The notes under the pieces were generated by a model. It was given only the letters and a program-made list of their open reading frames with translations, was not told the DNA's origin and searched no databases. Source: Marinomonas sp. UCMA 3892 (lineage in GTDB: Bacteria > Pseudomonadota > Gammaproteobacteria > Pseudomonadales > Marinomonadaceae). Taken from it: a stretch of 64,000 nt of DNA. Both the position numbers and the translations under genes were made by a program. Below, piece by piece: positions 9,022 to 16,740 of this stretch. The stretch covers positions 186,001 through 250,000 of the forward strand of contig NZ_PTXN01000002.1 in the NCBI RefSeq assembly GCF_012726345.1, written 5' to 3'. Position 1 is the stretch's first letter. The number at the start of each line of letters is the position of its first letter.

Positions 9022-9847
9022 TAGCTGTCGCCTTATTATTTTTAGCCGCCACTTGAATTGGCTCAACTTTGCGCTGCTTTTCATAGAGGAAAGTTAATAC
9101 TTGCGTACGATAATCAACGTATCTAGGGTCATTCGCTAACGCTAAACGATCACGAGGACGCTCTAAATCCACATGCAATATTTCTCCTACCGTGGCAGCA
9201 GGGCCATTAGTCATCATGACAATACGATCCGACAACAACACAGCCTCATCCACATCATGAGTAATCATAATCACTGTGTTGTTAAGGTCTTTTTGAATTT
9301 CCATCAAAGAGTCTTGAAGATGTGCACGGGTTAAAGCGTCCAACGCACCAAAGGGTTCATCCATAAGCAAAACACTAGGCTCCATAGCCAGAGCTCGAGC
9401 AATACCAACACGCTGCTTCATACCGCCTGAAATTTCATCTGGACGTTTATCAGCCGCATGCGTCATGTGCACCAACTCAAGGTTATGCATGATCCAGTCA
9501 TGCATTTCTTTTTTGGTTTTGGTTTTACGAAACACCTGCTTAACCGCCAACTCAACATTTTGATAGGACGTTAACCAAGGTAATAATGAATGGTTTTGAA
9601 ACACCACCGCACGTTCAGGGCCAGGCCCTTTCACCTCTCGGCCATCTAATAAAATGCCGCCCTCAGTCGCATCGTATAGACCCGCGACAATATTCAGAAC
9701 CGTAGATTTACCACAACCAGAGTGACCAATGAGTGAAACAAATTCGCCCTTCTCAATTTTTAAACTGACATTATCTAAAGCCTTAAACGGCCCTTTTGGA
9801 GTTGGAAATTCAATCGATATATGACTGATGTCTAAATGTGTTGCCAT
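8999..9847 (-). CDS. nrtD: Nitrate ABC transporter ATP-binding protein
   Basis: This is the ATPase of the nitrate/nitrite importer, working at the inner face of the membrane with NrtB. Visible are Walker A GHSGCGKST, the Q-loop FQNHSLLPW, the signature SGGMKQRVGIARAL, Walker B VLLMDEP and a switch His in MITHD. Length (282 residues) fits the stand-alone NrtD type rather than the NrtC type that carries a fused NrtA-like domain. The ATG at 9847 is preferred over 9853 because GGAG stands seven bases before it. Its 3' end overlaps the following reductase gene. Confidence 0.92.
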   Translation of the reverse strand: MATHLDISHISIEFPTPKGPFKALDNVSLKIEKGEFVSLIGHSGCGKSTVLNIVAGLYDATEGGILLDGREVKGPGPERAVVFQNHSLLPWLTSYQNVELAVKQVFRKTKTKKEMHDWIMHNLELVHMTHAADKRPDEISGGMKQRVGIARALAMEPSVLLMDEPFGALDALTRAHLQDSLMEIQKDLNNTVIMITHDVDEAVLLSDRIVMMTNGPAATVGEILHVDLERPRDRLALANDPRYVDYRTQVLTFLYEKQRKVEPIQVAAKNNKATANAKVANA

Positions 9848-9888
9848 GTTCATTCTCCCGTTAGCATTTTTCTTTTAGCTATCTTGTT

Positions 9889-10860
9889 CTAGCGAAGTAC
9901 CTGAGTTTTATCCCAAGAAGCAAAGCGCTGAATTGTTAACATGACTCGGTCTAACAAATAGCCAATAAAACCAATCATCAATACCGCTACCATGATTCGC
10001 CCCAAAGAATTCGAACTACCGTTCTGAAATTCATCCCAGACGAACTTCCCAAGACCTGGGTTTTGCGCCAGCATTTCTGCAGCAATTAACACCATCCAAG
10101 CAATACCGAGCGATAAACGCAGACCGGTAAACATCAAAGGAATTGCGGATGGAATGACGATTTTCATCACATGAGTCATCCAGCCAAGCTGCAAAACCTT
10201 GGAAACGTTCAACAAATCTTTCTCGACGGCAGCAACACCCACAGCCGTGTTAATCAAAGTAGGCCACATACAACACAAGGTTACGGTGAACATGGAGGTT
10301 AAAAACGATTTGGAAAACATAGGATCATCAGATACATAACTCGCACTCACTACCATAGTTACCAAAGGCAGCCATGCTAGAGGAGAGACAGGTTTAAAAA
10401 CCTGAATAACAGGGTTCAACGCGCTGTAAACTGAACGGTTTAATCCGATTAAAATACCTAATGGAATAGCAATCAAACTCGCCAAACCAAACCCTGCTAA
10501 TACGGTATAAAGGCTGGTAAATATTTGATCAAAAAAAGTAGGCTTGCCTGTATAGTCTCTTAGCTTGCCAACATAGCTTGGATCTTTTGCTTGTCGCTCA
10601 GCAATTCTTTCTTCTTGACGCGCGTAGAATTTTTCTTCTTTTATACGCTCATTTTGATGTTCGGCTAGCAAGCTGTTCCATTGCTCATAAACTACAACAG
10701 GCCCAGGAAACTCTCCCAACGAGGTATGCACCCGACTCGCGCCGGCTTGCCATAACAAGATGAACACTACAATGCCGAAGACAGGCAGCAAGATTCCTTT
10801 CAAAGAAAAGGCACTTATTTTGTCTTTTAACGAGGCCATGGTTACGCTTGCTATCATCAT
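9889..10860 (-). CDS. nrtB: Nitrate ABC transporter permease
   Basis: NrtB forms the membrane channel of the nitrate importer. The 323-residue protein has a first membrane segment at about residues 19-40 (GILLPVFGIVVFILLW), an unusually long charged stretch (about residues 62-95, rich in E, K and R), and then five or so helices of a binding-protein-dependent permease, including the coupling region TAVGVAAVEKDLLNVSKVL and a later GLRLSLGIAWMVLIAAE. It lies between nrtA and nrtD. Two adjacent ATG codons (10860 and 10857) could start it; no strong ribosome site decides. Confidence 0.92.
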   Translation of the reverse strand: MMIASVTMASLKDKISAFSLKGILLPVFGIVVFILLWQAGASRVHTSLGEFPGPVVVYEQWNSLLAEHQNERIKEEKFYARQEERIAERQAKDPSYVGKLRDYTGKPTFFDQIFTSLYTVLAGFGLASLIAIPLGILIGLNRSVYSALNPVIQVFKPVSPLAWLPLVTMVVSASYVSDDPMFSKSFLTSMFTVTLCCMWPTLINTAVGVAAVEKDLLNVSKVLQLGWMTHVMKIVIPSAIPLMFTGLRLSLGIAWMVLIAAEMLAQNPGLGKFVWDEFQNGSSNSLGRIMVAVLMIGFIGYLLDRVMLTIQRFASWDKTQVLR

Positions 10861-10885
10861 CTTTTACTCACTCAATTTAACTCAT

Positions 10886-10912
10886 AAAACGGCTACGCTA
10901 TGCAGCCGCTTT
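10886..10912 (-). terminator. Hairpin between nrtA and nrtB
   Basis: On the minus strand GCGGCT and AGCCG arms flank a short loop and are followed by TTTTAT, 13 bases after the nrtA stop and before nrtB. Such hairpins between a binding-protein gene and its permease gene often stabilise the upstream message or cause partial termination, giving more binding protein than membrane components. That role is inferred from position only. Confidence 0.5.
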
Positions 10913-10924
10913 ATCTTGTTTACG

Positions 10925-12322
10925 TTAGATTTTGTCGTCGCCTTTTAAGCCGATCTTGAAGCTTTTCAAGTAATCATTTGGGTGTTTACCGTCGTAAGTA
11001 ACCCCATCAATAAAGTCACTTTGTGGTGGTTTGAAACCATCTTCTTTTTCAAAATCTGGAAACTCAGACGCCATCATCACACCATCTTCAATCAAAGATT
11101 TTGCCGCTTGCGCATAAATGTCTGGACGATAAACGTCTTTCGCCGTTTTCATATACCATTCATCGGATTTTGGCTCAGCAATCTGTCCCCAACGGCGCAT
11201 TTGCGTTAGATACCAAATCGCATCGCTGTAATAAGGGTAAGTTGCGTTATCGTTGAAGTCTGGAATCTCGCGTTTATCGCCTTTCTCATACTCAAAAGTG
11301 CCTGTCATACTGTTGGCAATAACATCATAGTCCGCACCAACATATTGGCTACGAGAGAGGATTTTCACGGCTTCAGGACGATTCGCATTGTTGTTTTCAT
11401 CTAACCATTTTGCCGCGCGAATCATGGCCTTCACAACGCGGATATGAGTATTTGGATATTGTTCAGCCCAATCACTGCTGACCCCAAAGACTTTCTCAGG
11501 GTTGTTCTTCCAAATTTCATAATCGGTAATAACTGGCACGCCAATACCTTTAAATACCGCTTGTTGGTTCCAAGGTTCACCTACGCAGTAGCCAGAAATG
11601 GTTCCAGCTTCCATGGTGGCTGGCATTTGTGGTGGCGGAGTTACGGACAACAAGGCATCGGCGTTGATCTGACCGCTGGTATCACCTCGCTCTGGTGCGT
11701 AATAACCAGGGTGAATGCCACCAGCAGCAAGCCAATAACGCAATTCATAGTTATGAGTGGATACAGGAAACACCATGCCCATTTTGAAAGGCTTGCCTTG
11801 AGCTTTATAGCCATCGATCACAGGTTTTAACGCGCTAGCACTGATTGGATGAACAGGCTTACCATCTGGACCGTTAGGAATGTTTTTCTTCATTTCATCC
11901 CAAACATCGTTTGAAACGGTAATGCCATTACCATTCAAATCCATACTAAAAGCCGTCACTATATGAGCTTTCGTGCCATATCCTATGGTTGCACCAAGCG
12001 GTTGGCCCGCTAGCATGTGCGCCCCATCTAACTGACCATCAATGACTCGATCTAGTAATACTTTCCAGTTCGCTTGCGCTTCTAAAGTGACATACAAACC
12101 TTCATCTTCGAAATAGCCTTTTTCGTAGGCAATAGCCAATGGCGCCATATCTGTCAATTTGATAAAACCAAATTTCAGCTCTTCTTTTTCTGCATAACCC
12201 AGCTCTGCGTGAGCAGCACCAGTCATTAATACAGAACCCAGCACGATAGACAGACTTAGTTTTTGAGTGGCATTAATAAAGATCGGCAAGCCAATAGCCG
12301 TTTTCAAATATCTTAGGTTCAT
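10925..12322 (-). CDS. nrtA: Nitrate ABC transporter substrate-binding protein
   Basis: NrtA captures nitrate outside the inner membrane and hands it to NrtB. The protein begins with a Sec-type signal (hydrophobic [14 protein letters not shown], likely cleavage after AHA near residue 42). The mature part has the NrtA/SsuA-like fold: [35 protein letters not shown] and GYCVGEPWN, the last typical of nitrate binders. The ATG at 12322 has GGAG at the right distance and is preferred over the GTG at 12328. NasS downstream of the shared regulatory region is a cytoplasmic relative of this protein. Confidence 0.94.
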   Translation of the reverse strand: MNLRYLKTAIGLPIFINATQKLSLSIVLGSVLMTGAAHAELGYAEKEELKFGFIKLTDMAPLAIAYEKGYFEDEGLYVTLEAQANWKVLLDRVIDGQLDGAHMLAGQPLGATIGYGTKAHIVTAFSMDLNGNGITVSNDVWDEMKKNIPNGPDGKPVHPISASALKPVIDGYKAQGKPFKMGMVFPVSTHNYELRYWLAAGGIHPGYYAPERGDTSGQINADALLSVTPPPQMPATMEAGTISGYCVGEPWNQQAVFKGIGVPVITDYEIWKNNPEKVFGVSSDWAEQYPNTHIRVVKAMIRAAKWLDENNNANRPEAVKILSRSQYVGADYDVIANSMTGTFEYEKGDKREIPDFNDNATYPYYSDAIWYLTQMRRWGQIAEPKSDEWYMKTAKDVYRPDIYAQAAKSLIEDGVMMASEFPDFEKEDGFKPPQSDFIDGVTYDGKHPNDYLKSFKIGLKGDDKI

Positions 12323-12365
12323 AGTCACGCTCCGCTTAAGGGATTAATAAAGTACAAAAACAAAA

Positions 12366-12407
12366 AAGGCGCATGCGAATCACAAAAAATGTGTTCGCAG
12401 GCGCCTT
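12366..12407 (-). terminator. Leader terminator ahead of nrtA
   Basis: On the minus strand arms AAGGCGCCTGCGAACAC and GTGATTCGCATGCGCCTT pair around a T-rich loop and are followed by a T-rich run, about 45 bases before the nrtA start. No coding gene ends just upstream on this strand, other than nasS about 260 bases away, so a strong terminator here makes sense as a regulated attenuator of the nrt-nir-nas operon. Confidence 0.85.
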
Positions 12408-12424
12408 TGCCATTCAAAGAAAAT

Positions 12425-12481
12425 CCTACATTGGACAATCAATAATGTGGGTGATAACTAACTACCATTGCTAGCCTCACC
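12425..12481 (-). promoter_or_regulatory. Candidate two-hairpin ANTAR (NasT) target in nrtA leader
   Basis: Two small hairpins lie in tandem before the leader terminator. The first (12450-12481) has outer arms GGTGA/TCACC, inner arms CTAGC/GTTAG and loop AAUGGU(A). The second (12425-12450) has arms ATTG/CAAT and hexaloop AUUGUC. Both loops carry A at position 1 and G at position 4, the known mark of RNAs bound by ANTAR-domain antiterminators. NasT, which has an ANTAR domain, is encoded just upstream. The first loop is one base longer than the ideal hexaloop, and an alternative fold exists for the second. Confidence 0.6.
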
Positions 12482-12516
12482 AAAATTTTAAATTCTATGT
12501 TTCTATATCTCTTGTA

Positions 12517-12534
12517 GAGCACACAATGTGCCAA
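12517..12534 (-). promoter_or_regulatory. Sigma-54 promoter of the nrtA operon
   Basis: Minus-strand TTGGCACATTGTGTGCTC has a near-perfect -24 box (TTGGCAC), GG-N10-GC spacing and a GTGC -12 box. It lies about 195 bases before nrtA and just upstream of the two leader hairpins, so the transcript would carry both the hairpins and the terminator. Confidence 0.8.
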
Positions 12535-12573
12535 AAAAACTAACCATATGATTTTAAAGAATTTTTATTATTA

Positions 12574-12654
12574 AACCCGATCCAGTGCAAACAATAAGCA
12601 AAAAAGACCATTTTATTTGCCCAATTATCATGCGGTACGCACCAAAATAAGACA
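12574..12654 (-). promoter_or_regulatory. NtrC-like enhancer sites upstream of the nrtA promoter
   Basis: Minus-strand TGTCTTATTTTGGTGCG (12638-12654) keeps a full GGTGC half-site and matches 9 of 14 positions of the NtrC consensus. A weaker TGCAC half-site begins TTTGCACTGGATCGGG (12574-12590). They lie roughly 40 to 140 bases upstream of the sigma-54 promoter, a normal distance for NtrC enhancers. They sit in the nasS-nrtA gap. Confidence 0.5.
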
Positions 12655-12669
12655 CCCTTATGGGACTTA

Positions 12670-13863
12670 TTACTTTGCAAAACCACTCAAAATACCGTCA
12701 GGGTGCAATCGTATCTTTCCAGAAGCCACGGCATCTAACCAACCAGATTCATCTTCGGCAGATAAATGCCAGTTCATATGATCTTTTTCTTCTATTAGCC
12801 CTAAAGCTTTAAAATAAAGATCCTGACGATAAACCTGTTCAGCAATTGTATTCAGCATCTTAATATCCCCCAACTGATGCCAGCGATGCATTTGCGCCAT
12901 GATCCACAGGGCATAACTTGGCAGAGGCTTATTAATTTCATGACCTGAAAAACGCTGATAGGCTTTCATAGGCCAATCAAATTGGCCTTTTGGCTTAATG
13001 GCACTAAAACCGTACACCAATTGCTCCAACGTACAATTCAAATAATCTGGATGGCTTAAAATACTGAGCAATTCCGTTTGATTACTTGGCTCATCAACCC
13101 ATAAACACGCTTTTTCTAATGCTCTAATAATTGATAAATGCACTTCCAGATTCTGTTCAGCCCAAGCGGAATTTACGCCAAATACTTTTTCAGGTGTACT
13201 TCCCCATATCTCATAACCTGTCACAAGCATGTGCCCAACCCCTTGCTCTACTGCAAGGCTGTTCCATGGTTCTCCCACACAATAACCATCAATATCACCG
13301 GATTTTAAGCTATCGAGCATTTTTACTGGGGGAACTACAACTATTTGCACATCTTTATCGGAATCAATTCCGGCTCGGCTTAGCCAGTCTCGTAATTGAT
13401 AATTATGGGATGAATAAGGGTAGACCATGGCAAAACGCAATGGATCGGCATCTATACCTCGCGCATCGAGCAGCCTTTTAAGCGCTGTTCCACTGCGGAT
13501 ATCAGTAGAAGACTCAGCGTAATGCTGCAACTCTTCATACAGGGCATTACCAATCGTGATGCCGTTACCATTATGACTGACGGTAAAACTCGTCTGCATA
13601 GCCGTCTTAATAGTGCCAATACCTAAACTAGCAGCAATCGGCATAGACGCCAACATATGCGCACCATCAAGCAAATTGAAGGCAACTTTATCGCGAATAC
13701 TGGCCCAGGATGCTTCTTTAGATAACACCACGTCCACGCCTTCTTGAATAAAAAAACCTTTTTCTTGAGCTATCACAAAAGGCGCGCAATCGATAAGCGG
13801 AATAAATCCGATACGAACAGGTTCACTAGTTTGAATAATAGTATTTGGCTGTATCAGGTTCAT
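12670..13863 (-). CDS. nasS: Nitrate/nitrite sensor protein NasS
   Basis: NasS is an NrtA-like protein without a signal peptide: it begins directly with the binding fold (VRIGFIPLIDCAPFVIAQEKGFF) and keeps [15 protein letters not shown] and GYCVGEPWN. In known systems it holds NasT inactive in the cytoplasm and releases it when nitrate or nitrite binds. The 397-residue length is normal. Its ATG overlaps the nasT stop by four bases, which couples the two partners one to one. The nrtA regulatory region follows its stop. Confidence 0.9.
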   Translation of the reverse strand: MNLIQPNTIIQTSEPVRIGFIPLIDCAPFVIAQEKGFFIQEGVDVVLSKEASWASIRDKVAFNLLDGAHMLASMPIAASLGIGTIKTAMQTSFTVSHNGNGITIGNALYEELQHYAESSTDIRSGTALKRLLDARGIDADPLRFAMVYPYSSHNYQLRDWLSRAGIDSDKDVQIVVVPPVKMLDSLKSGDIDGYCVGEPWNSLAVEQGVGHMLVTGYEIWGSTPEKVFGVNSAWAEQNLEVHLSIIRALEKACLWVDEPSNQTELLSILSHPDYLNCTLEQLVYGFSAIKPKGQFDWPMKAYQRFSGHEINKPLPSYALWIMAQMHRWHQLGDIKMLNTIAEQVYRQDLYFKALGLIEEKDHMNWHLSAEDESGWLDAVASGKIRLHPDGILSGFAK

Positions 13864-14468
13864 TTTGAACCTCCCATCAATTCCATCACTGATATGATAT
13901 TTCGAGCTACGTCAGTCATTCGCTGACTACGATCCATCGCTAGTTTCCGAAGCGCTTTATAGGCTGCTGGCTCATCACATTGTTGATGTTTCATTATCAA
14001 ACCTTTTGCTTTTTCTATCAGCTTACGGTCTTCGAGCTGGCTTTTCACGGAGTCCAACTCCATCCTTAATGCTTGGAACTCTCGAAACCGCGCAATGGCA
14101 ACTTGTAGCAAAGCTTTGACGCTGCCACTATTAACGCCATCCACAACATAAGCACTCACACCAGCGCGAATAGCCGCTTCCACGTGCCGGGAATCATCTT
14201 CTTCAGCGAACATAACAATAGGACGAGGGTTATCTTTAGTGAGTCGAGACATATTTTCCAACATATCTCGATCAGGAGACTCGATATCAATAATCACCAT
14301 ATCTGGCTGGTATTCATTAACCGCTTCCGTGAGGTTTTTGGCATTCTCCAGCCGTCTAATAACACGGTAACCACTGTCTATCATGGCTTGTTCAACAATG
14401 GCTGCCCTTGCAGGCTCATTATCGACAAGCATCACGGTTAATTCTTTTTCAGGGGGCGGCGCAGGCAT
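13860..14468 (-). CDS. nasT: Nitrate-responsive ANTAR antiterminator NasT
   Basis: NasT has an N-terminal receiver-like domain (VMLVDNEPARAAIVEQAM near the start, phosphoacceptor-position Asp in MVIIDIE) and a C-terminal ANTAR RNA-binding domain (LIEKAKGLIMKHQQ, then AYKALRKLAMDRSQR). It should bind paired hairpins in nitrate-operon leaders and prevent early termination. I place the start at 14468: the longer frame to 14561 would run back to the terminator of the upstream gene, and the family begins close to this ATG. The ribosome site is weak (AAGAGA). Confidence 0.92.
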   Translation of the reverse strand: MPAPPPEKELTVMLVDNEPARAAIVEQAMIDSGYRVIRRLENAKNLTEAVNEYQPDMVIIDIESPDRDMLENMSRLTKDNPRPIVMFAEEDDSRHVEAAIRAGVSAYVVDGVNSGSVKALLQVAIARFREFQALRMELDSVKSQLEDRKLIEKAKGLIMKHQQCDEPAAYKALRKLAMDRSQRMTDVARNIISVMELMGGSK

Positions 14469-14560
14469 GGTGCATTCTCTTAAAAATCGTAAAATTACTT
14501 TCAGATAAAATGCAAGATATGCGCCATTTCGACACATTAATTTTCTAGAAATTAGAGGCA

Positions 14561-14585
14561 AAAAAGGCTCTAAATAGAGCCTTTT
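14561..14585 (-). terminator. Intrinsic terminator after the LuxR-type regulator gene
   Basis: Arms AAAGGCTCTA and TAGAGCCTTT are followed on the minus strand by a T run. It lies about 80 bases after the regulator's stop and before nasT, so it separates the Lap/LuxR block from the nitrate block and supports the shorter nasT start. Confidence 0.8.
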
Positions 14586-14666
14586 AAGAGTGATTAGTCA
14601 AAAATGGACACACAAATAATAAGTACGAACTGAAGCAGTGCAAACTAGCGCTACTAAAGAACCAAA

Positions 14667-15302
14667 TCAATGCACCGCATATCGAGTCTGTGCGAGTAGA
14701 GCTAAAGCCAAGCGGTCTTTAGTGTTGGTTTTCTTAAAAATTGACGTCAAATGCGCTTTTACTGTGCGCTCGGTAATTCCCATTTCCAGTGCGATTTGTT
14801 TATTTGATAGCCCCTTAGATACAAAACTCGACACCTTTAACTCTCGCTCAGAAAGGTCATCTAGCTCGTCATTATGAAGTGGTTCGCTTGTTGCTGATTG
14901 CATAATCAGCTGCTGAATGAAGGCTTTGCCCCCCCAAATCTCACCAGAATCAACAACCGATAACACCAAGGAAAGCTGCTCTTTACCAATATAAGGAGCA
15001 CACTGACCACTCACTCCAACCGAGAAGAGCCTTAATGCCGCTGCTTGACTAGACTGATTAGGGAAGACGATAATTTTTTGCTTTGGAAACGCAGAGCAAA
15101 GAGCAACCACTTCCTCCACCTGTTTTGGTAAAGAAATATCTTCTAGATATATAAAACAGTACTGAAAACCAGAAACATTAGTCTCTAATTGGTAATACAC
15201 CTCTTCCAGAGTCTTAACTCGAACTAATGAGGTACTTACACTGACTATTTGATTCCAATGTTTCCATACGGCGTCATCTGTATTCCAACACAAAGTTTTC
15301 AA
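14667..15302 (-). CDS. LuxR/NarL-family response-regulator-like transcription factor
   Basis: The C-terminal 65 residues are a clear LuxR helix-turn-helix (LSERELKVSSFVSKGLSNKQIALEMGI and ERTVKAHLTSIFKK in two parts). The N-terminal half is receiver-like by eye: D9-D10 and D55 (in EDISLP) fall where the acidic pocket and phosphoacceptor would be, while the usual late Lys is unclear. The start appears to be TTG at 15302, with AGGA upstream, since no other start codon occurs before residue 130. It lies downstream of lapC; target genes are unknown, with the Lap genes a natural guess. Confidence 0.75.
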   Translation of the reverse strand: MKTLCWNTDDAVWKHWNQIVSVSTSLVRVKTLEEVYYQLETNVSGFQYCFIYLEDISLPKQVEEVVALCSAFPKQKIIVFPNQSSQAAALRLFSVGVSGQCAPYIGKEQLSLVLSVVDSGEIWGGKAFIQQLIMQSATSEPLHNDELDDLSERELKVSSFVSKGLSNKQIALEMGITERTVKAHLTSIFKKTNTKDRLALALLAQTRYAVH

Positions 15303-15406
15303 AATAAGTCTCGTCCTATCAAGTGCGATATACCATTCTAACGAGCAAACAATAGCGGAATGTTAACATTTGTAACTAACAGCCTTGCTTGAAAAGATTT
15401 TTGTAA

Positions 15407-16738
15407 TTACCGCTCACGAAGCGCATTTTGCTTTGCCTTTAAAATAGGTTTTAGCAAATAATCTAACAAAGTTTTCTTACCTGTAATAATATCTACTGTT
15501 GCCTGCATACCAGGTATAATAGGCAATGGCGCATTTTTAGTACCTAAATAGTTTTTATCCGTTCTTACCCGAACAAGATAGAAGCTGTTTCCTTCCTCGT
15601 CGAGAATAGTATCCGCACTAATGTTTTCCACCACACCATGCAAACCACCAAAAATTGCAAAATCGTAGGCTGATAATTTCACCACTGCACTCAAATCAGG
15701 CTTAATAAAACCAATATTTTCAGGACGTACTTTTGCTTCGATTAACAGAGAATCTTCAATTGGAACAATCTCAAGTAAGTTCATACCGGGCTTGATAACA
15801 CCACCAACTGTATTAATTTGAATCTGTTTCACAATACCTTTTACTGGTGATCTAACCTGTGTTCTCGATACTTTATCTTCAAGAGACACATTGCTTTCGC
15901 GTAACTGATCTAATTTACTTTTTACTCCAGTTAGGTCTTCTTGAGCATCCGCCCTAAATTTCGCTTCACCTTCGGATAGCTTACTTTGCGCTTCTTTCAG
16001 CGCTGAACGCGCCCGAGGAATCGCTAGCTGAGTTGCTTCCAAATCCCCTTGCAACTGATTGACTTGGCGTTCGAGCTGCAATAACTCAACCCTAGACACA
16101 GCTCCTTGCTCAAACGCAGGTCGAGTTAATGCCAACTCTTCCTTAGAAAAGGCATAACTTTGTTTTAAGTTTTCTAGTTTTGCCTGTAACTCAACTATTT
16201 CTTGTTTCTTTTGCTCAATCTGCTGCTGAAAGCCAACCTGGTTAGTCCGTAAAGACTCTAATCTGTTGTTATATAAATCAAGTTCACGCTTTACAACCAG
16301 CGGATAATCTTTCATGATTTCCGGATCAAATTTAGGCTCCAGACCGTAAGATTCAGCCTGTAATCGAGTCGCTCGAACTTTTAAATTAATCGATTCGGCT
16401 TGCTGTTCACGCAATGATGACAAAGCTTCAGTATTTTCTATCGTCATCAACACTTGCCCACTATCGACTACTTGACCTACTTTGGCATTAATTTCTTTTA
16501 AAATACCACCTTCAAGGTTTTGAATCTGCTGGACTTGGCTAGAAGGAATGACTTTCCCTTCGCCCACAGTAACTTCATCTAAAGCCGTATAATTAGCCCA
16601 CACCAATGCCGCTGCCACGAAAATAAAAATCACCCAAAGGATAATTCTACCGCCACGTGGTGTTTTCAACATCAAGGCCGCATTTCGGTCCGTTAGATAC
16701 TCTAAATCATCTTGTGAAATCGAATTTTTATTACTCAT
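15407..16738 (-). CDS. lapC: Type I secretion membrane-fusion protein, LapC-like
   Basis: This HlyD-family adaptor bridges the inner-membrane ABC exporter and an outer-membrane TolC-type pore. It has one N-terminal membrane anchor (ILWVIFIFVAAALVWANY, about residues 32-49), a lipoyl-like segment (IQNLEGGILKEI), a long coiled-coil region at about residues 80-290, and a C-terminal beta-barrel part (QVRSPVKGIVKQIQ onward). The 443-residue length is typical. It starts two bases after the lapB stop, so the two are co-translated. Context with lapB, lapD and lapG supports the Lap name; the general HlyD assignment is certain. Confidence 0.9.
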   Translation of the reverse strand: MSNKNSISQDDLEYLTDRNAALMLKTPRGGRIILWVIFIFVAAALVWANYTALDEVTVGEGKVIPSSQVQQIQNLEGGILKEINAKVGQVVDSGQVLMTIENTEALSSLREQQAESINLKVRATRLQAESYGLEPKFDPEIMKDYPLVVKRELDLYNNRLESLRTNQVGFQQQIEQKKQEIVELQAKLENLKQSYAFSKEELALTRPAFEQGAVSRVELLQLERQVNQLQGDLEATQLAIPRARSALKEAQSKLSEGEAKFRADAQEDLTGVKSKLDQLRESNVSLEDKVSRTQVRSPVKGIVKQIQINTVGGVIKPGMNLLEIVPIEDSLLIEAKVRPENIGFIKPDLSAVVKLSAYDFAIFGGLHGVVENISADTILDEEGNSFYLVRVRTDKNYLGTKNAPLPIIPGMQATVDIITGKKTLLDYLLKPILKAKQNALRER

Positions 16739-16740
16739 TA

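Noticed and set aside
11444-11830. A 128-residue plus-strand frame opposite nrtA.
   Set aside because: It is antisense to a clear gene, has no family likeness and no promoter or ribosome site.
14469-14561. A 31-residue N-terminal extension of NasT.
   Set aside because: It reaches back into the terminator of the upstream regulator gene and has no family match.
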